Source of the DNA: Candidatus Contendobacter odensis Run_B_J11
Lineage (GTDB): Bacteria; Pseudomonadota; Gammaproteobacteria; Competibacterales; Competibacteraceae
Direction: 5' to 3'
DNA: 64,000 nt
Assembly (NCBI RefSeq): GCF_000531125.1
Contig: NZ_CBTK010000035.1
Location: 1-64,000 of the forward strand
A program made the translations under genes and the position numbers. Below are positions 8,480 through 16,837 of this stretch, one piece after another. Position 1 is the stretch's first letter; each line of letters begins with the position of its first letter. The notes beneath the pieces were generated by a model. That model was not told the origin of the DNA. It saw only the letters and a list, made by a program, of their open reading frames with translations, and ran no database searches.

Positions 8480-8833
8480 TCAGCTAAGTCGATGCCCCAA
8501 ACCTTTAGCCAGAAAAGCCAGCACTAAGGTATTGAGTGATACACCTTCAGCCTTAGCACGAGTTGTTAATTGTGCATGGATACTTTTAGGCACCCGTGTC
8601 ACGAACTTTCCAGATGCGACGCCACCGCTATTTGGCGCGGGTACGTGAAAATCTTTTGACTCTAACGCCGCCACCGTTTCCACGAGCGCATCACGTCCAT
8701 TGGCAATAGCCTCAGCTATCGTCTCACCATCCGAAATACACTCGGAGAAATCGGTGTAGGAAATGAGAAATCCGCCACCCTCGGCGAGAGTGAGTGGGCG
8801 AATTTCAAACGGGTAATCATCTGGATTGTACAT
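8480..8833 (-). CDS. hicB: HicB-family antitoxin
   Basis: A 117-residue HicB antitoxin. The N-terminal part is the degenerate RNase H-like fold (YPFEIRPLTLAEGGGFLISYTDFSECISDGET, where the family's GG-F-x-P motif reads GGGFLI). The C-terminal part is a ribbon-helix-helix DNA-binding domain (KFVTRVPKSIHAQLTTRAK). It is the second gene of a toxin-first hicAB operon, 3 bp after hicA. It would bind HicA and repress the shared promoter. Confidence 0.88.
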   Translation of the reverse strand: MYNPDDYPFEIRPLTLAEGGGFLISYTDFSECISDGETIAEAIANGRDALVETVAALESKDFHVPAPNSGGVASGKFVTRVPKSIHAQLTTRAKAEGVSLNTLVLAFLAKGLGHRLS

Positions 8834-8836
8834 AGT

Positions 8837-9064
8837 TCAGGCTCCTTTCACGAAAGCGATAAACTTTTTGACATACACTGGCTTAATGGGGCGATGCACC
8901 GGCACGGGTAGAGTCTGGCCGTCAGTGCGGATAAAGACGCAATGACTTGTCCCTTGTTGCCGCCAGTCGATTCCAGACTGCTGTGCGACTGTCTGCAACT
9001 GGTCAATGCGCCAGTCCAGCGGATTATTTTGCATGGCTTCGATGAGTTTAGTAGCCGTGTTCAT
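8837..9064 (-). CDS. hicA: HicA-family mRNA interferase toxin
   Basis: A 75-residue HicA toxin with a double-stranded RNA-binding-like fold that cuts mRNA. The catalytic histidine lies in GTSHCVFIR, and the C-terminal HRPIKPVYVKKFIAF is the usual family end. It is the first gene of the operon. The start lies only about 12 nt from the -10 box, so the message is nearly leaderless. Confidence 0.88.
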   Translation of the reverse strand: MNTATKLIEAMQNNPLDWRIDQLQTVAQQSGIDWRQQGTSHCVFIRTDGQTLPVPVHRPIKPVYVKKFIAFVKGA

Positions 9065-9074
9065 AGCTGAATAG

Positions 9075-9104
9075 TATTATATATAATATCATTTTATCAA
9101 GCAA
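9075..9104 (-). promoter_or_regulatory. hicAB promoter with palindromic operator
   Basis: On the minus strand a -35 TTGCTT (9099-9104) and a -10 TATAAT (9076-9081) are 17 bp apart. The -10 lies within a perfect 14-bp palindrome TATTATATATAATA (9075-9088), a likely HicB operator for autoregulation. Transcription would begin about 5 nt before the hicA ATG. Confidence 0.6.
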
Positions 9105-9106
9105 AA

Positions 9107-9136
9107 GTTGGGTTACGCGCTGTGCGCTAACCCAAC
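9107..9136. repeat. Palindromic intergenic repeat
   Basis: A near-perfect hairpin, GTTGGGTTA (9107-9115) with TAACCCAAC (9128-9136), plus an inner GCGC pair. A degenerate partial copy (ACGCGCTGTATGCCAATC-) lies at about 9540-9565. It looks like a dispersed palindromic repeat and may also terminate transcripts. The rest of 9137-9440 holds no gene that I can support. Confidence 0.55.
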
Positions 9137-9440
9137 CTAGAACAGCTTATGCGAGAAGGGTTCCTAATACAGCCTCAACTCTCCCTGCGCACATCGAACT
9201 CGATTTTCCAGCCTTCTCCACCGCTCCGTGGCCCCACCTCTAAACACGAATTTAGCAAGCGTTTATCAATTTCTCGGAGTTCCAGACCCGCATGAGTCCG
9301 ATCATCAGTCAGGAGTATACTCAATAACCCCTGTTGTCATCTCTATGCAGGCGGCATAGGATAACCCTACAATTTAGGATGCAAGTTATACCGTTTCCCG
9401 ATAGGTTTTTTTCTTTGCGGAGGCCAAAAAACACCCTGTT

Positions 9441-9511
9441 CGTCATACCCGCGAAAGCGGGTATCCAGTTTTTCAGCGGCTGCCTGGATTCCCGCATTCG
9501 CGGGAATGACG
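9441..9511. repeat. Dispersed inverted repeat (GTCATACCCGCG type), copy 1
   Basis: Two hairpins face each other: 9441-9468 (CGTCATACCCGCGAAAGCGG...) and 9484-9511 (...TTCGCGGGAATGACG). The outer 28-bp arms are near-complements separated by 15 bp. A second copy is at 63674-63743 and a degenerate one at 63562-63611. This is a multicopy MITE- or REP-like element common in proteobacterial genomes. Confidence 0.75.
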
Positions 9512-9620
9512 AAAACCTATTCAGAATTGGTATTAAATTACGCGCTGTATGCCAATCCAACCTACAGCGACGACTTTCAAGCTAGATTTTCCGACTTCAA
9601 CCGGAAAAGGATTGACGAAA

Positions 9621-9920
9621 ATGCTGGCTTTCACTTTTGAATGCGAAGTACCGGTTAATCGAATTCTAGTGCTGAACCTGCCTGCCAGTGTATTACCGGG
9701 GAAGCATCAGATCGAGGTTGTTGTAGACCCGAACGAAAGTTCTTCTGCAATCGAAACGATGGAGGCGTTGGTTCCGGTTTCCGATGAAGTGCCACCCCGC
9801 ACCGAACTTTGGCAACGCCTGATAGCCTTGCGCGCTCAAGCCGAAGCGAATGGAATGTCGTTGCTTTCTCAGGATGAGATTCTGGCTGAAATGAGACAGC
9901 GACGAGGCGAAGATGAGTAA
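9621..9920 (+). CDS. Probable antitoxin of PIN toxin-antitoxin pair
   Basis: A 99-residue protein encoded 8 bp into the start of a PIN-domain toxin. The N-terminus (FTFECEVPVNRILVLNLP) looks like a small beta-rich domain; the C-terminus (LWQRLIALRAQAEANGMSLLSQDEILAEMRQRRGE) is the charged helical tail typical of antitoxins that wrap a PIN toxin. I do not recognise a named family. The Met at 9621 was chosen over the upstream ATG (9549) because the extension overlaps a repeat and an AAAGG motif precedes 9621. Confidence 0.65.
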   Translation: MLAFTFECEVPVNRILVLNLPASVLPGKHQIEVVVDPNESSSAIETMEALVPVSDEVPPRTELWQRLIALRAQAEANGMSLLSQDEILAEMRQRRGEDE

Positions 9921-10329
9921 TCGTCGCAGCTATTTGGATTCTAACGTATTGATCGCGGCTTGGCGGGGTAATGCATCGGCCAAGGAGTGGGTGCGGGCGG
10001 TGCTGGACGACCCCCAACGGCGTTTTGTGGTCAGTGATTTTGTCCGGCTTGAAGTGTTGCCTAAATCTACTTTTCATCGCCAAACGGCTGAAATCGCTTT
10101 CATGGAACTGCTGCTTGATTTTGCGGAGCAAGTTCCGACAACGCCAGCGTTAATTCAACGTGCGATTCGACTGGCGTCACAATACGACCTTGCACCTCTG
10201 GATGCGCTCCATGTCAGTGCGGCTACTGAAGCCGGTGTGGATGAATTAATCACTTTGGAAAAACCCGATAAACCCATGTGTCGGCAAACCGAAGTGCGAG
10301 CCGTATCCCTTTTCCAATGTTCGGAATAG
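9913..10329 (+). CDS. PIN-domain toxin (VapC-like ribonuclease)
   Basis: A 138-residue PIN-domain protein. The metal-binding acidic residues are visible: Asp in SYLDSNVLI, Glu in VRLEVLPKS, and Asp in LAPLDALHVSAA. The ending is slightly atypical (LITLEKPDKPM instead of LVTxD). It would be a Mg-dependent endoribonuclease inhibited by the upstream partner, whose stop it overlaps. Confidence 0.8.
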   Translation: MSNRRSYLDSNVLIAAWRGNASAKEWVRAVLDDPQRRFVVSDFVRLEVLPKSTFHRQTAEIAFMELLLDFAEQVPTTPALIQRAIRLASQYDLAPLDALHVSAATEAGVDELITLEKPDKPMCRQTEVRAVSLFQCSE

Positions 10330-10396
10330 GCGAATTGTTTACTGGCGGGTTGTACCACAGCAGAACTTCCCCCTTTGCCGAAGGGGGAACCAAAGA

Positions 10397-10468
10397 GTAA
10401 GCAACCACAGTGTGGGTGGTGCCGAGATCGATGCCAACCAGATAGCGGGATGCGCTGGGCTTGGCGAT
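10397..10468 (-). pseudogene. Relic of a second Hsp70-like gene start
   Basis: Read on the minus strand this gives IAKPSASRYLVGIDLGTTHTV (20 then VVAY), the same opening as the Hsp70-like gene at 5518-8265, with about 85% base identity over some 60 bp. Homology stops after VVAY. The relic keeps a GGGGAGG ribosome site (10477-10483), 8 nt from an ATC codon, and an in-frame TGA (10472-10474) two codons before that ATC. It marks a duplication in which the body of the gene was lost. Confidence 0.7.
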
Positions 10469-10484
10469 GGCTCAATCCTCCCCT

Positions 10485-13241
10485 TTAAGCACTTATTTTC
10501 GCCCGCTTCCGGCGCGGTGCCTTCCTGGATTCCAGCGGGCTGGTGATTTGCTGGTAAAGCTCAAACAGAAACGCTACCCGGTTGCTGTCGCCGGTGAATT
10601 TCCGCTTGGCGTAAGCGGCGTCAACCGTGGTATCCAACTTGCGGTGGGCCTTGGTTAATGCTGCTGGCATGGTCAAGGGATCGTAAAGGTCGGCCAGAGA
10701 CGCATCGGGAAATTGCGCCCGCGCGTCTAAAACCATTTGCACTGCGTCCTCAATCGCCTGTTTCTGCTTCTCAGTCGCGGTCTGCGGCCATGGGAAGTTG
10801 TTGTAAACAATTCCGGCTGAATAGCGATAACGGCTTTCCAGCCGTCCGCAAACGCTGCGAACCCAAGCCATGTGCATAGCAGACGATAAAATGCCGAAGT
10901 GATAAAAACCGGCTCCTTCAATCGTGAAAAGCTCGGTGTTTGCAATAATATCGGGTTGCAAAAACGCTATTGGAATATAAGCCCTTCGCTCTGATGATGT
11001 CTTAGGAATCGCTAAATATTGATTTTTGGGTTGGCGAATCTCGCCAAACAAGGTGGGTATTGCAGCCAGCTCCCGCGTATTGGGCCGCATACTCGCAAGA
11101 CGATAGCGGCGGACAGCCTCTATCTTTTTGAGCAGAACAGGCATTTCGCGTAGTTCATCCGGCGATATATCCGCCAGCCAAAGACAGGAACGCACTTTAG
11201 CATTAATCAATTCCTCACTACCCAAAATCTTTCTAATCCATTGGGCAGCCTTTGGCTCCTGCGCCAACAAGGCCGCTTTTTCTTTAGAAGACAATAGCAA
11301 ATAGCCGCCGTCATTGGGCATAGATCCGAATGAAATCGGCGGTGCCTCTGCAATAGATGACCTTCGATTTGCAAGAACAACCTGCGCCGCGTCCACAAGG
11401 TAAGGATTGATATTCCTGGCCTTGACTTCATGCGGTTCGGCTTGTGGGGTCTGGTAGTCGAAAATCCGCTTTTCTTCGGCTTCATGTAGCGCGAAACCGA
11501 TAATCACACAATGCACGGCGGCCTTGCCTTGCGCTTCGCTGGACCATTGAAAAGTGCGGTGCGCAAAGTGAATTTTGACGCCTCGCTTGAATAAGTCGGG
11601 CCACAAAACCCCGACTTGCTCGCCTTGGGTAATAGAGTTAGTTGACACAAAAGCGGCTTTGATCGCCGGATTTCCCACCATGTAATCGGCAGCCTTCCGA
11701 TACCATGCAGTAACAAAATCCAGCAATCCGGCGCTTGGCACGTCGGCAAAGGTCGCCGCCATATCCGCTTTTTGTTCGTCGCTCTGGTATTGCTTACCGC
11801 CAAACGGCGGATTACCAAGAATGTAGCTTAACGCCTCCGGCTTGACGATTGGCCGCCAGTCGGTGCGTAGCGCGTTGCCGTGAACGATGGTCGCGGATTT
11901 TTGCAAGGGCAAGCGGACAAAGTATTTGCCGAACTCCTCCGAGACCCGCAGATTCATTTGGTGGTCCATCAGCCACAAAGCGGTTTGGGCGATCTGGGCG
12001 GGGAATTCCTCAATCTCGATGCCGAAAAACTGATCCACGTCGCAGAGAATCTGGAATTGCGCGACGTCAAGCGATGCGGTGCCCCTATCCAAGGCGCGCA
12101 ATACCTCCAACTCCAGCAAGCGCAATTCCCGATAGGCAATCACCAGGAAATTGCCGCAACCGCAAGCGGGATCAAGGAATTGCAGCTTGGCGAGGCGTTG
12201 GTGAAACTCCTCCAGTCGCTTCCGGTTGGTTTTCACCCGCTCAAACTCAGCGTGTAACTCATCCAGAAACAGCGGCTGAATAAGTTTGAGAATGTTTTTT
12301 TCCGTGGTGTAGTGCGCGCCCAGATTCCGCCGCAGCTTGGCATCCATGACCGACTGAAACAGACTGCCGAAAATGGCGGGAGAAATCCGGCTCCAATCCA
12401 GCGCGCAACAATCCAGCAAAAGCTGGCGCATACCGGTATCAAAGGCGGCTATAGGCAACAGCTCAGCAAACAGGTTGCCATTGACATAAGGGAATGCGAC
12501 AAGCTGTTCATCCAGCTTCTTGAGGCGCTTGTCCTGCGGGGCGTTCAAGACCTGAAACAGATTTTCCAGCCATTGGGCGAGGTCACGTCCGTCCTCTGAG
12601 GTGCTTTGCTCAATCAGGTCTTGAAACTGGCGGCGCTCAAAAATGCTGGTATCTTCGGCAAACAGACAAAACAGCAAGCGGACTAGATAAAGCTCTAGCC
12701 GATGGCCTTCATAACCAATCTCTTTCAGCTTGTCATGCAGTCGCCCCATCCGCTCGGCGGCCTGGATATTAACCGGGTCTTGTTCCTGATAAGACGTGGT
12801 TTGATAACCCGCGATAAAACCGAATAGCCGGACGTTTTGATACAGTTCCTTGAGTGGAAATTCATGCTGTGCGCCTTCCTCAAGGTCGTAAAGACGAAAA
12901 TGGGCAAAATCGGAAACGAGGATATAGCGGGGTAAGTCACGGTCTTTAATCCCGGGAAAATAATCGGTGGCCTGGCCGTAAGCCCGATCAAGACTCTTGC
13001 CGCGTGATTTATGTTCGACAAGAAGGATTCCTTTCCAGAGTAAATCGATATAACCATCCCTGCCGTCCAGCTTCTTAACCTTCACCTCAAAAGTTGCCAC
13101 CCGCCTTCTGGATAGGCCAAAGATGTTGAAAAATTCATCCCAGAAAGTCTTGGCTTCCGACCGCTCCGAAGATTCTTTATCCCAATCTTTGGAGAATTTC
13201 AGAGTACGGTCTTTGATCTCGTTCCACGATAGGGGCATCAA
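10485..13241 (-). CDS. MmeI-like (type IIL) restriction-modification enzyme
   Basis: A single 918-residue chain with nuclease, helical linker, gamma-class DNA methyltransferase and target-recognition regions, as in the MmeI family. The nuclease motif D-X9-EHK is at Asp66, Glu76 and Lys78. The SAM-binding motif is DPACGCGNFLVIAYRELR, the catalytic motif is NPPFGG, and the helical connector includes LGAHYTTEKNIL. The C-terminal third (SRYRYSAGIVYNNFPWP) is the recognition part. Enzymes of this type methylate one adenine and cut about 20 bp away. The gene is alone, as expected, within an accessory block next to two toxin-antitoxin pairs. Start at 13241 or 13238 (adjacent ATGs). Confidence 0.85.
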   Translation of the reverse strand: MMPLSWNEIKDRTLKFSKDWDKESSERSEAKTFWDEFFNIFGLSRRRVATFEVKVKKLDGRDGYIDLLWKGILLVEHKSRGKSLDRAYGQATDYFPGIKDRDLPRYILVSDFAHFRLYDLEEGAQHEFPLKELYQNVRLFGFIAGYQTTSYQEQDPVNIQAAERMGRLHDKLKEIGYEGHRLELYLVRLLFCLFAEDTSIFERRQFQDLIEQSTSEDGRDLAQWLENLFQVLNAPQDKRLKKLDEQLVAFPYVNGNLFAELLPIAAFDTGMRQLLLDCCALDWSRISPAIFGSLFQSVMDAKLRRNLGAHYTTEKNILKLIQPLFLDELHAEFERVKTNRKRLEEFHQRLAKLQFLDPACGCGNFLVIAYRELRLLELEVLRALDRGTASLDVAQFQILCDVDQFFGIEIEEFPAQIAQTALWLMDHQMNLRVSEEFGKYFVRLPLQKSATIVHGNALRTDWRPIVKPEALSYILGNPPFGGKQYQSDEQKADMAATFADVPSAGLLDFVTAWYRKAADYMVGNPAIKAAFVSTNSITQGEQVGVLWPDLFKRGVKIHFAHRTFQWSSEAQGKAAVHCVIIGFALHEAEEKRIFDYQTPQAEPHEVKARNINPYLVDAAQVVLANRRSSIAEAPPISFGSMPNDGGYLLLSSKEKAALLAQEPKAAQWIRKILGSEELINAKVRSCLWLADISPDELREMPVLLKKIEAVRRYRLASMRPNTRELAAIPTLFGEIRQPKNQYLAIPKTSSERRAYIPIAFLQPDIIANTELFTIEGAGFYHFGILSSAMHMAWVRSVCGRLESRYRYSAGIVYNNFPWPQTATEKQKQAIEDAVQMVLDARAQFPDASLADLYDPLTMPAALTKAHRKLDTTVDAAYAKRKFTGDSNRVAFLFELYQQITSPLESRKAPRRKRAKISA

Positions 13242-13286
13242 TCAACCTCGCTGAATTCGTGTTGTTCCTATCCATACAAAATCCCT

Positions 13287-14765
13287 CTAAAGCCGCTCGG
13301 AGGCGAATTCCGCCAGCCGTGAGCGCTCGCCGCGCCGCAGGGTGACATGCCCGCCGTGCGGCCAATCCTTGAAGCGATCCACTACATAGGTCAGGCCGGA
13401 GGTGGTTTCAGACAGGTAGGGCGTATCAATCTGGGCGATATTGCCCAGGCAGATCACCTTGGTGCCGGGGCCAGCGCGGGTGATCAGGGTTTTCATCTGC
13501 TTGGCGGTCAGATTTTGCGCCTCGTCAATAATCAGATATTTGCTCTGAAAGGTGCGGCCACGCATGAAATTCAGCGAGCGAATCTTGATCTTGCTGCTCA
13601 GCAGATCGGCGGTGGCGGCGCGGCCCCATTCGCCGCCTTCGCGGGGCGCCAGCACCTCCAGATTGTCCATCAGCGCACCCATCCACGGCGTCATTTTCTC
13701 TTCCTCGGTGCCGGGCAGAAAGCCGATGTCTTCGCCGACCGGCACGGTGACGCGGGTCATAATAATTTCCCGGTAAATCTTGGCGTCCAGGGTCTGAGCT
13801 AGACCCGCTGCCAGCGCCAGCAGCGTCTTGCCGGTGCCCGCCGCGCCCAGCAGCGACACAAAATCAATCTCGGGATCCAGCAACAGATTCAGAGCAAAAT
13901 TCTGCTCGCGATTGCGGGCGGTAATGCCCCAGACCGCATGGTTAGGCGCACTGTGATCCTTGAGAATTTCGATCACGGCTTCCTCACCGCGCAACTGGCG
14001 CACGATGAAAACGGCGTTGTCGTCGACCGGGAACAACCCCTGATTGGGATACCAGTTTTTTAGGTCTGGGCCGTTCACCCGGTAAAAAGTACGCCCGCTG
14101 TCCTTCCACGAATCCAGCGCCTTGCCGTGGCTGTCCCAGAAATCTGCTGCCAGTTCGCGGGTGCCGCCGTACAGCAGATTAACGTCATCGAGCGTTTGAT
14201 CGTTGTAGTAGTCCTCGGCGTGAATGCCGAGAATGGCGGCCTTGATCCGCAGATTGATGTCCTTGGACACCAGCGTAATCTGGCCGCGTGGATGATCCTG
14301 TTGCAGGGTCAGCACCATGCTCAGGATATCATTGTCAGGGGTGTTGCCCGGCAGGTTGGCAGGGGGCGCGACCCGGTTGGGGCGGATTTGAAAAAACAAC
14401 CGACCGCTAACTGGCTCGCCGTGCAGGTCCAGCAGGCCGGGCAGGGACAATCCCCGGTCAATTGCTTCCTTGCTGGCTCCGGCAATGACATCATCCAGAA
14501 ACCGGCTGACCTGGCGAACATTGCGGGCAACTTCGGAAACACCTTTCTTGGCGTGATCCAGTTCCTCCAGCACCATCATCGGCAAGTGGATATCATGTTC
14601 CTGGAATCGGAACAGGGCGGTTGGGTCATGCATCAGCACATTGGTGTCGAGTACGAACATCCGGCGGCCGGATTGACGGTGAGAGGCGGTTTCGATGATG
14701 GAGTCAGGCATTGGGGCGGAATTGATCGTCATGAGCAGGGGAGAAACATTGACCACAGAAGACAT
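13287..14765 (-). CDS. PhoH-family ATPase with N-terminal PIN domain
   Basis: A 492-residue PIN-PhoH protein. The PIN domain starts with RMFVLDTNVLMHDPTALFRF; the C-terminal PhoH domain carries Walker A GAAGTGKTLLALAAG and Walker B YLIIDEAQNL. These proteins are thought to unwind and cut RNA. The gene lies 33 bp after bcp on the same strand, so gcvR-bcp-phoH probably forms one transcript. Met codons at 14765, 14732 and 14711 are all possible; none has a clear ribosome site. Confidence 0.9.
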   Translation of the reverse strand: MSSVVNVSPLLMTINSAPMPDSIIETASHRQSGRRMFVLDTNVLMHDPTALFRFQEHDIHLPMMVLEELDHAKKGVSEVARNVRQVSRFLDDVIAGASKEAIDRGLSLPGLLDLHGEPVSGRLFFQIRPNRVAPPANLPGNTPDNDILSMVLTLQQDHPRGQITLVSKDINLRIKAAILGIHAEDYYNDQTLDDVNLLYGGTRELAADFWDSHGKALDSWKDSGRTFYRVNGPDLKNWYPNQGLFPVDDNAVFIVRQLRGEEAVIEILKDHSAPNHAVWGITARNREQNFALNLLLDPEIDFVSLLGAAGTGKTLLALAAGLAQTLDAKIYREIIMTRVTVPVGEDIGFLPGTEEEKMTPWMGALMDNLEVLAPREGGEWGRAATADLLSSKIKIRSLNFMRGRTFQSKYLIIDEAQNLTAKQMKTLITRAGPGTKVICLGNIAQIDTPYLSETTSGLTYVVDRFKDWPHGGHVTLRRGERSRLAEFASERL

Positions 14766-14798
14766 AACAAAGATACGAAATACTCGCCGGGGAGGATG

Positions 14799-15275
14799 TC
14801 AATCCAGAGCTGCAACCGCCGCCAGCACGGCAGCGGCATGACCGTCCGTTTTGACCTTGCGCCATTCGTGCCGTAGCACTCCGTTTTCGTCGATCAGAAA
14901 AGTGCTGCGCTCCACGCCCAAGGCTTCCTTGCCATAATTCTTTTTCAATTTGATCACATCGAATAGTCTGCATAGCGCTTCGTCGCCGTCGCTGATCAGA
15001 TCGAAGGGGAAATCCTGCCTGGCGCGAAAATTTTCGTGGCTGCGGATATTGTCGCGTGAAACGCCGAAAACCACCGTGTTCAGCGCGGCAAAGCGCGGGT
15101 GCAAATCCCGGAATTGCCGGCCCTCAACGGTACAGCCGGGTGTGTTGTCCTTGGGGTAGAAATACAAGACCAGCCGCCGCCCGCACAGTTCGGAAAGCCG
15201 AATGATGCAGTCGCCGGTAACCGCCGCACTGAAATCGGGCACGGCTTGTCCCACCGTCACGCTCATGCCGTTCAC
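14799..15275 (-). CDS. bcp: Thioredoxin-dependent thiol peroxidase (BCP/PrxQ)
   Basis: A 158-residue peroxiredoxin of the BCP/PrxQ group. The peroxidatic cysteine is in YPKDNTPGCTVEG (Cys48, or Cys45 from the inner Met start, matching E. coli Cys45). The resolving cysteine found five residues later in E. coli BCP is replaced by Arg, so it must work as a 1-Cys enzyme or use another cysteine (Cys in ALCRLFD or SELCGRR). It reduces peroxides and detoxifies hydroperoxides. Its start overlaps the gcvR stop by 4 bp. Confidence 0.92.
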   Translation of the reverse strand: MNGMSVTVGQAVPDFSAAVTGDCIIRLSELCGRRLVLYFYPKDNTPGCTVEGRQFRDLHPRFAALNTVVFGVSRDNIRSHENFRARQDFPFDLISDGDEALCRLFDVIKLKKNYGKEALGVERSTFLIDENGVLRHEWRKVKTDGHAAAVLAAVAALD

Positions 15276-15802
15276 CCCTTGATCGGTTCCATCACCGCAT
15301 CCAGATTCAAGTCATCGCAGAAATCCAGGAACTCCTCGCGCAACAGGGCGATATGGGTAGTAGCCGGAATGCCGATGGCCAGGTTGACCGAGAACATTGG
15401 GGTGCCGGTATGCGGCGCGCTGTAGCTGCGGGTCACCATGTCTTCAATGTTGATCGAACGGCTGGCGAAAAAGCTGGACAGATGGTGGACAATACCCGGC
15501 TGGTTGACCGCCACCACTTCCACGGCGTAAGGCAACACGTCGCCGGTCGGAGTACGGCTCTCGGTGCGCTTGGTGATGACGGTCATGTTCAACGCCTGCT
15601 CCAACCGCTTGAGTTGCATTTCCAGCTTGGTCAGAGTGTTCCAATTACCCTGCACCAATAACAAGGTGGCGAACTCGCCGCCTAATACGGTCATGCGGCT
15701 ATCCACAATGCCGCAATCGCATTCCAGGATCACGCGGGATAATTCGTTGACCAGACCCGGGCGATCTTCACCCAAAGCGGAAACGACTAAATAGTTTTTC
15801 AC
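15272..15802 (-). CDS. gcvR: Glycine cleavage system regulator GcvR
   Basis: A 176-residue protein made of two ACT domains, the first opening LVVSALGEDRPGLVNELSR, the second VEVVAVNQPGIVHHLSSFF. The ACT glycine-rich ligand loops are intact in both. GcvR binds GcvA and keeps the gcv operon off when glycine is scarce. It diverges from dapA by about 155 bp, the usual gammaproteobacterial arrangement. Confidence 0.9.
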   Translation of the reverse strand: MKNYLVVSALGEDRPGLVNELSRVILECDCGIVDSRMTVLGGEFATLLLVQGNWNTLTKLEMQLKRLEQALNMTVITKRTESRTPTGDVLPYAVEVVAVNQPGIVHHLSSFFASRSINIEDMVTRSYSAPHTGTPMFSVNLAIGIPATTHIALLREEFLDFCDDLNLDAVMEPIKG

Positions 15803-15957
15803 GGCGGGAGCTTCCTACAGGCCAATAGACGGGAATGACACTCTATCCAGTGTACAGGCAAACCAATCGGGGTGAAAACCGCCCCGGAGGGCGCTTGTCA
15901 AGCCCGCCGGGTATCCGTAACATGCCGCGATTGCTGGCAAACAGAGAGCGTAAGACC

Positions 15958-16830
15958 ATGTTTCGTGGCAGTATGGTGGCTATCGTTACGCCGATGAGGG
16001 TGGACGGTGCGCTGGATTTCGAGGCGCTGGCGCAGTTGGTGGAATTTCACCTCGCCAACGGCACCGATGGGATTATCGCCGTTGGCACGACCGGTGAGTC
16101 GGCGACGGTGGATTTTGCCGAACACATCCGGCTGGTGCAGTGGGTGGTGGAACACGTCAAGGGCCGCATTCCCGTCATTGCCGGCACCGGTGCCAACTCT
16201 ACCAGTGAGGCGCTGCATCTGACCCAGCGCGCCATGGAGGTTGGCGCGGATGCGTGCTTGCTGGTGACGCCTTATTACAATAAGCCGACCCAGGAAGGCT
16301 TATACCGCCATTACAAGCTGATTGCCGACAGCGTGGCAATTCCGCAGATTTTATACAACGTGCCCGGGCGCACCGCCTGCGATCTAAAGCCGGAAACGGT
16401 CGAGCGGCTGGCCGATACCCCCAACATTATCGGGATCAAGGAAGCCAGCACCCTCGAGCGCATTCAGGAATTAGTGCAGCGTTGCGGTGGGCGGATGGAT
16501 GTCTACAGCGGCGATGATGGGATTGCCGCCGAAGCGATCCTCAGCGGCGCCAAGGGTGTGATCTCGGTGACCGCCAATGTCGCGCCGCGCCTGATGCATG
16601 AGCTGTGCGTCGCCGCGCTGGCGGGCGACCGCGCCCAAGCTGAAGCCATTAATGAGCGGTTGAGTGGGCTGCACCAGGCGCTATTCCTCGAATCCAACCC
16701 AATCCCGGTGAAATGGGCGGTCGGCCAGTTGGGGCTGATTCCGCCGGGCATTCGTTTGCCGCTGACCCCCTTGTCGGAATCGTTTCAGCCGATGGTGCGA
16801 GCGGCAATGCAACAGGCTGGAGTACTCTGA
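15958..16830 (+). CDS. dapA: 4-hydroxy-tetrahydrodipicolinate synthase
   Basis: A 290-residue TIM-barrel lyase of the lysine/peptidoglycan precursor pathway, condensing pyruvate with aspartate semialdehyde. The Schiff-base lysine is in IIGIKEAS, the catalytic Tyr is in VTPYYNKPTQEG, and GTTGESATV is the substrate-binding loop. The start MFRGSMVAIVTPM matches the family; the 41-codon upstream extension is not used. bamC follows after 7 bp, a conserved pair. Confidence 0.95.
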   Translation: MFRGSMVAIVTPMRVDGALDFEALAQLVEFHLANGTDGIIAVGTTGESATVDFAEHIRLVQWVVEHVKGRIPVIAGTGANSTSEALHLTQRAMEVGADACLLVTPYYNKPTQEGLYRHYKLIADSVAIPQILYNVPGRTACDLKPETVERLADTPNIIGIKEASTLERIQELVQRCGGRMDVYSGDDGIAAEAILSGAKGVISVTANVAPRLMHELCVAALAGDRAQAEAINERLSGLHQALFLESNPIPVKWAVGQLGLIPPGIRLPLTPLSESFQPMVRAAMQQAGVL

Positions 16831-16837
16831 GAACGCC

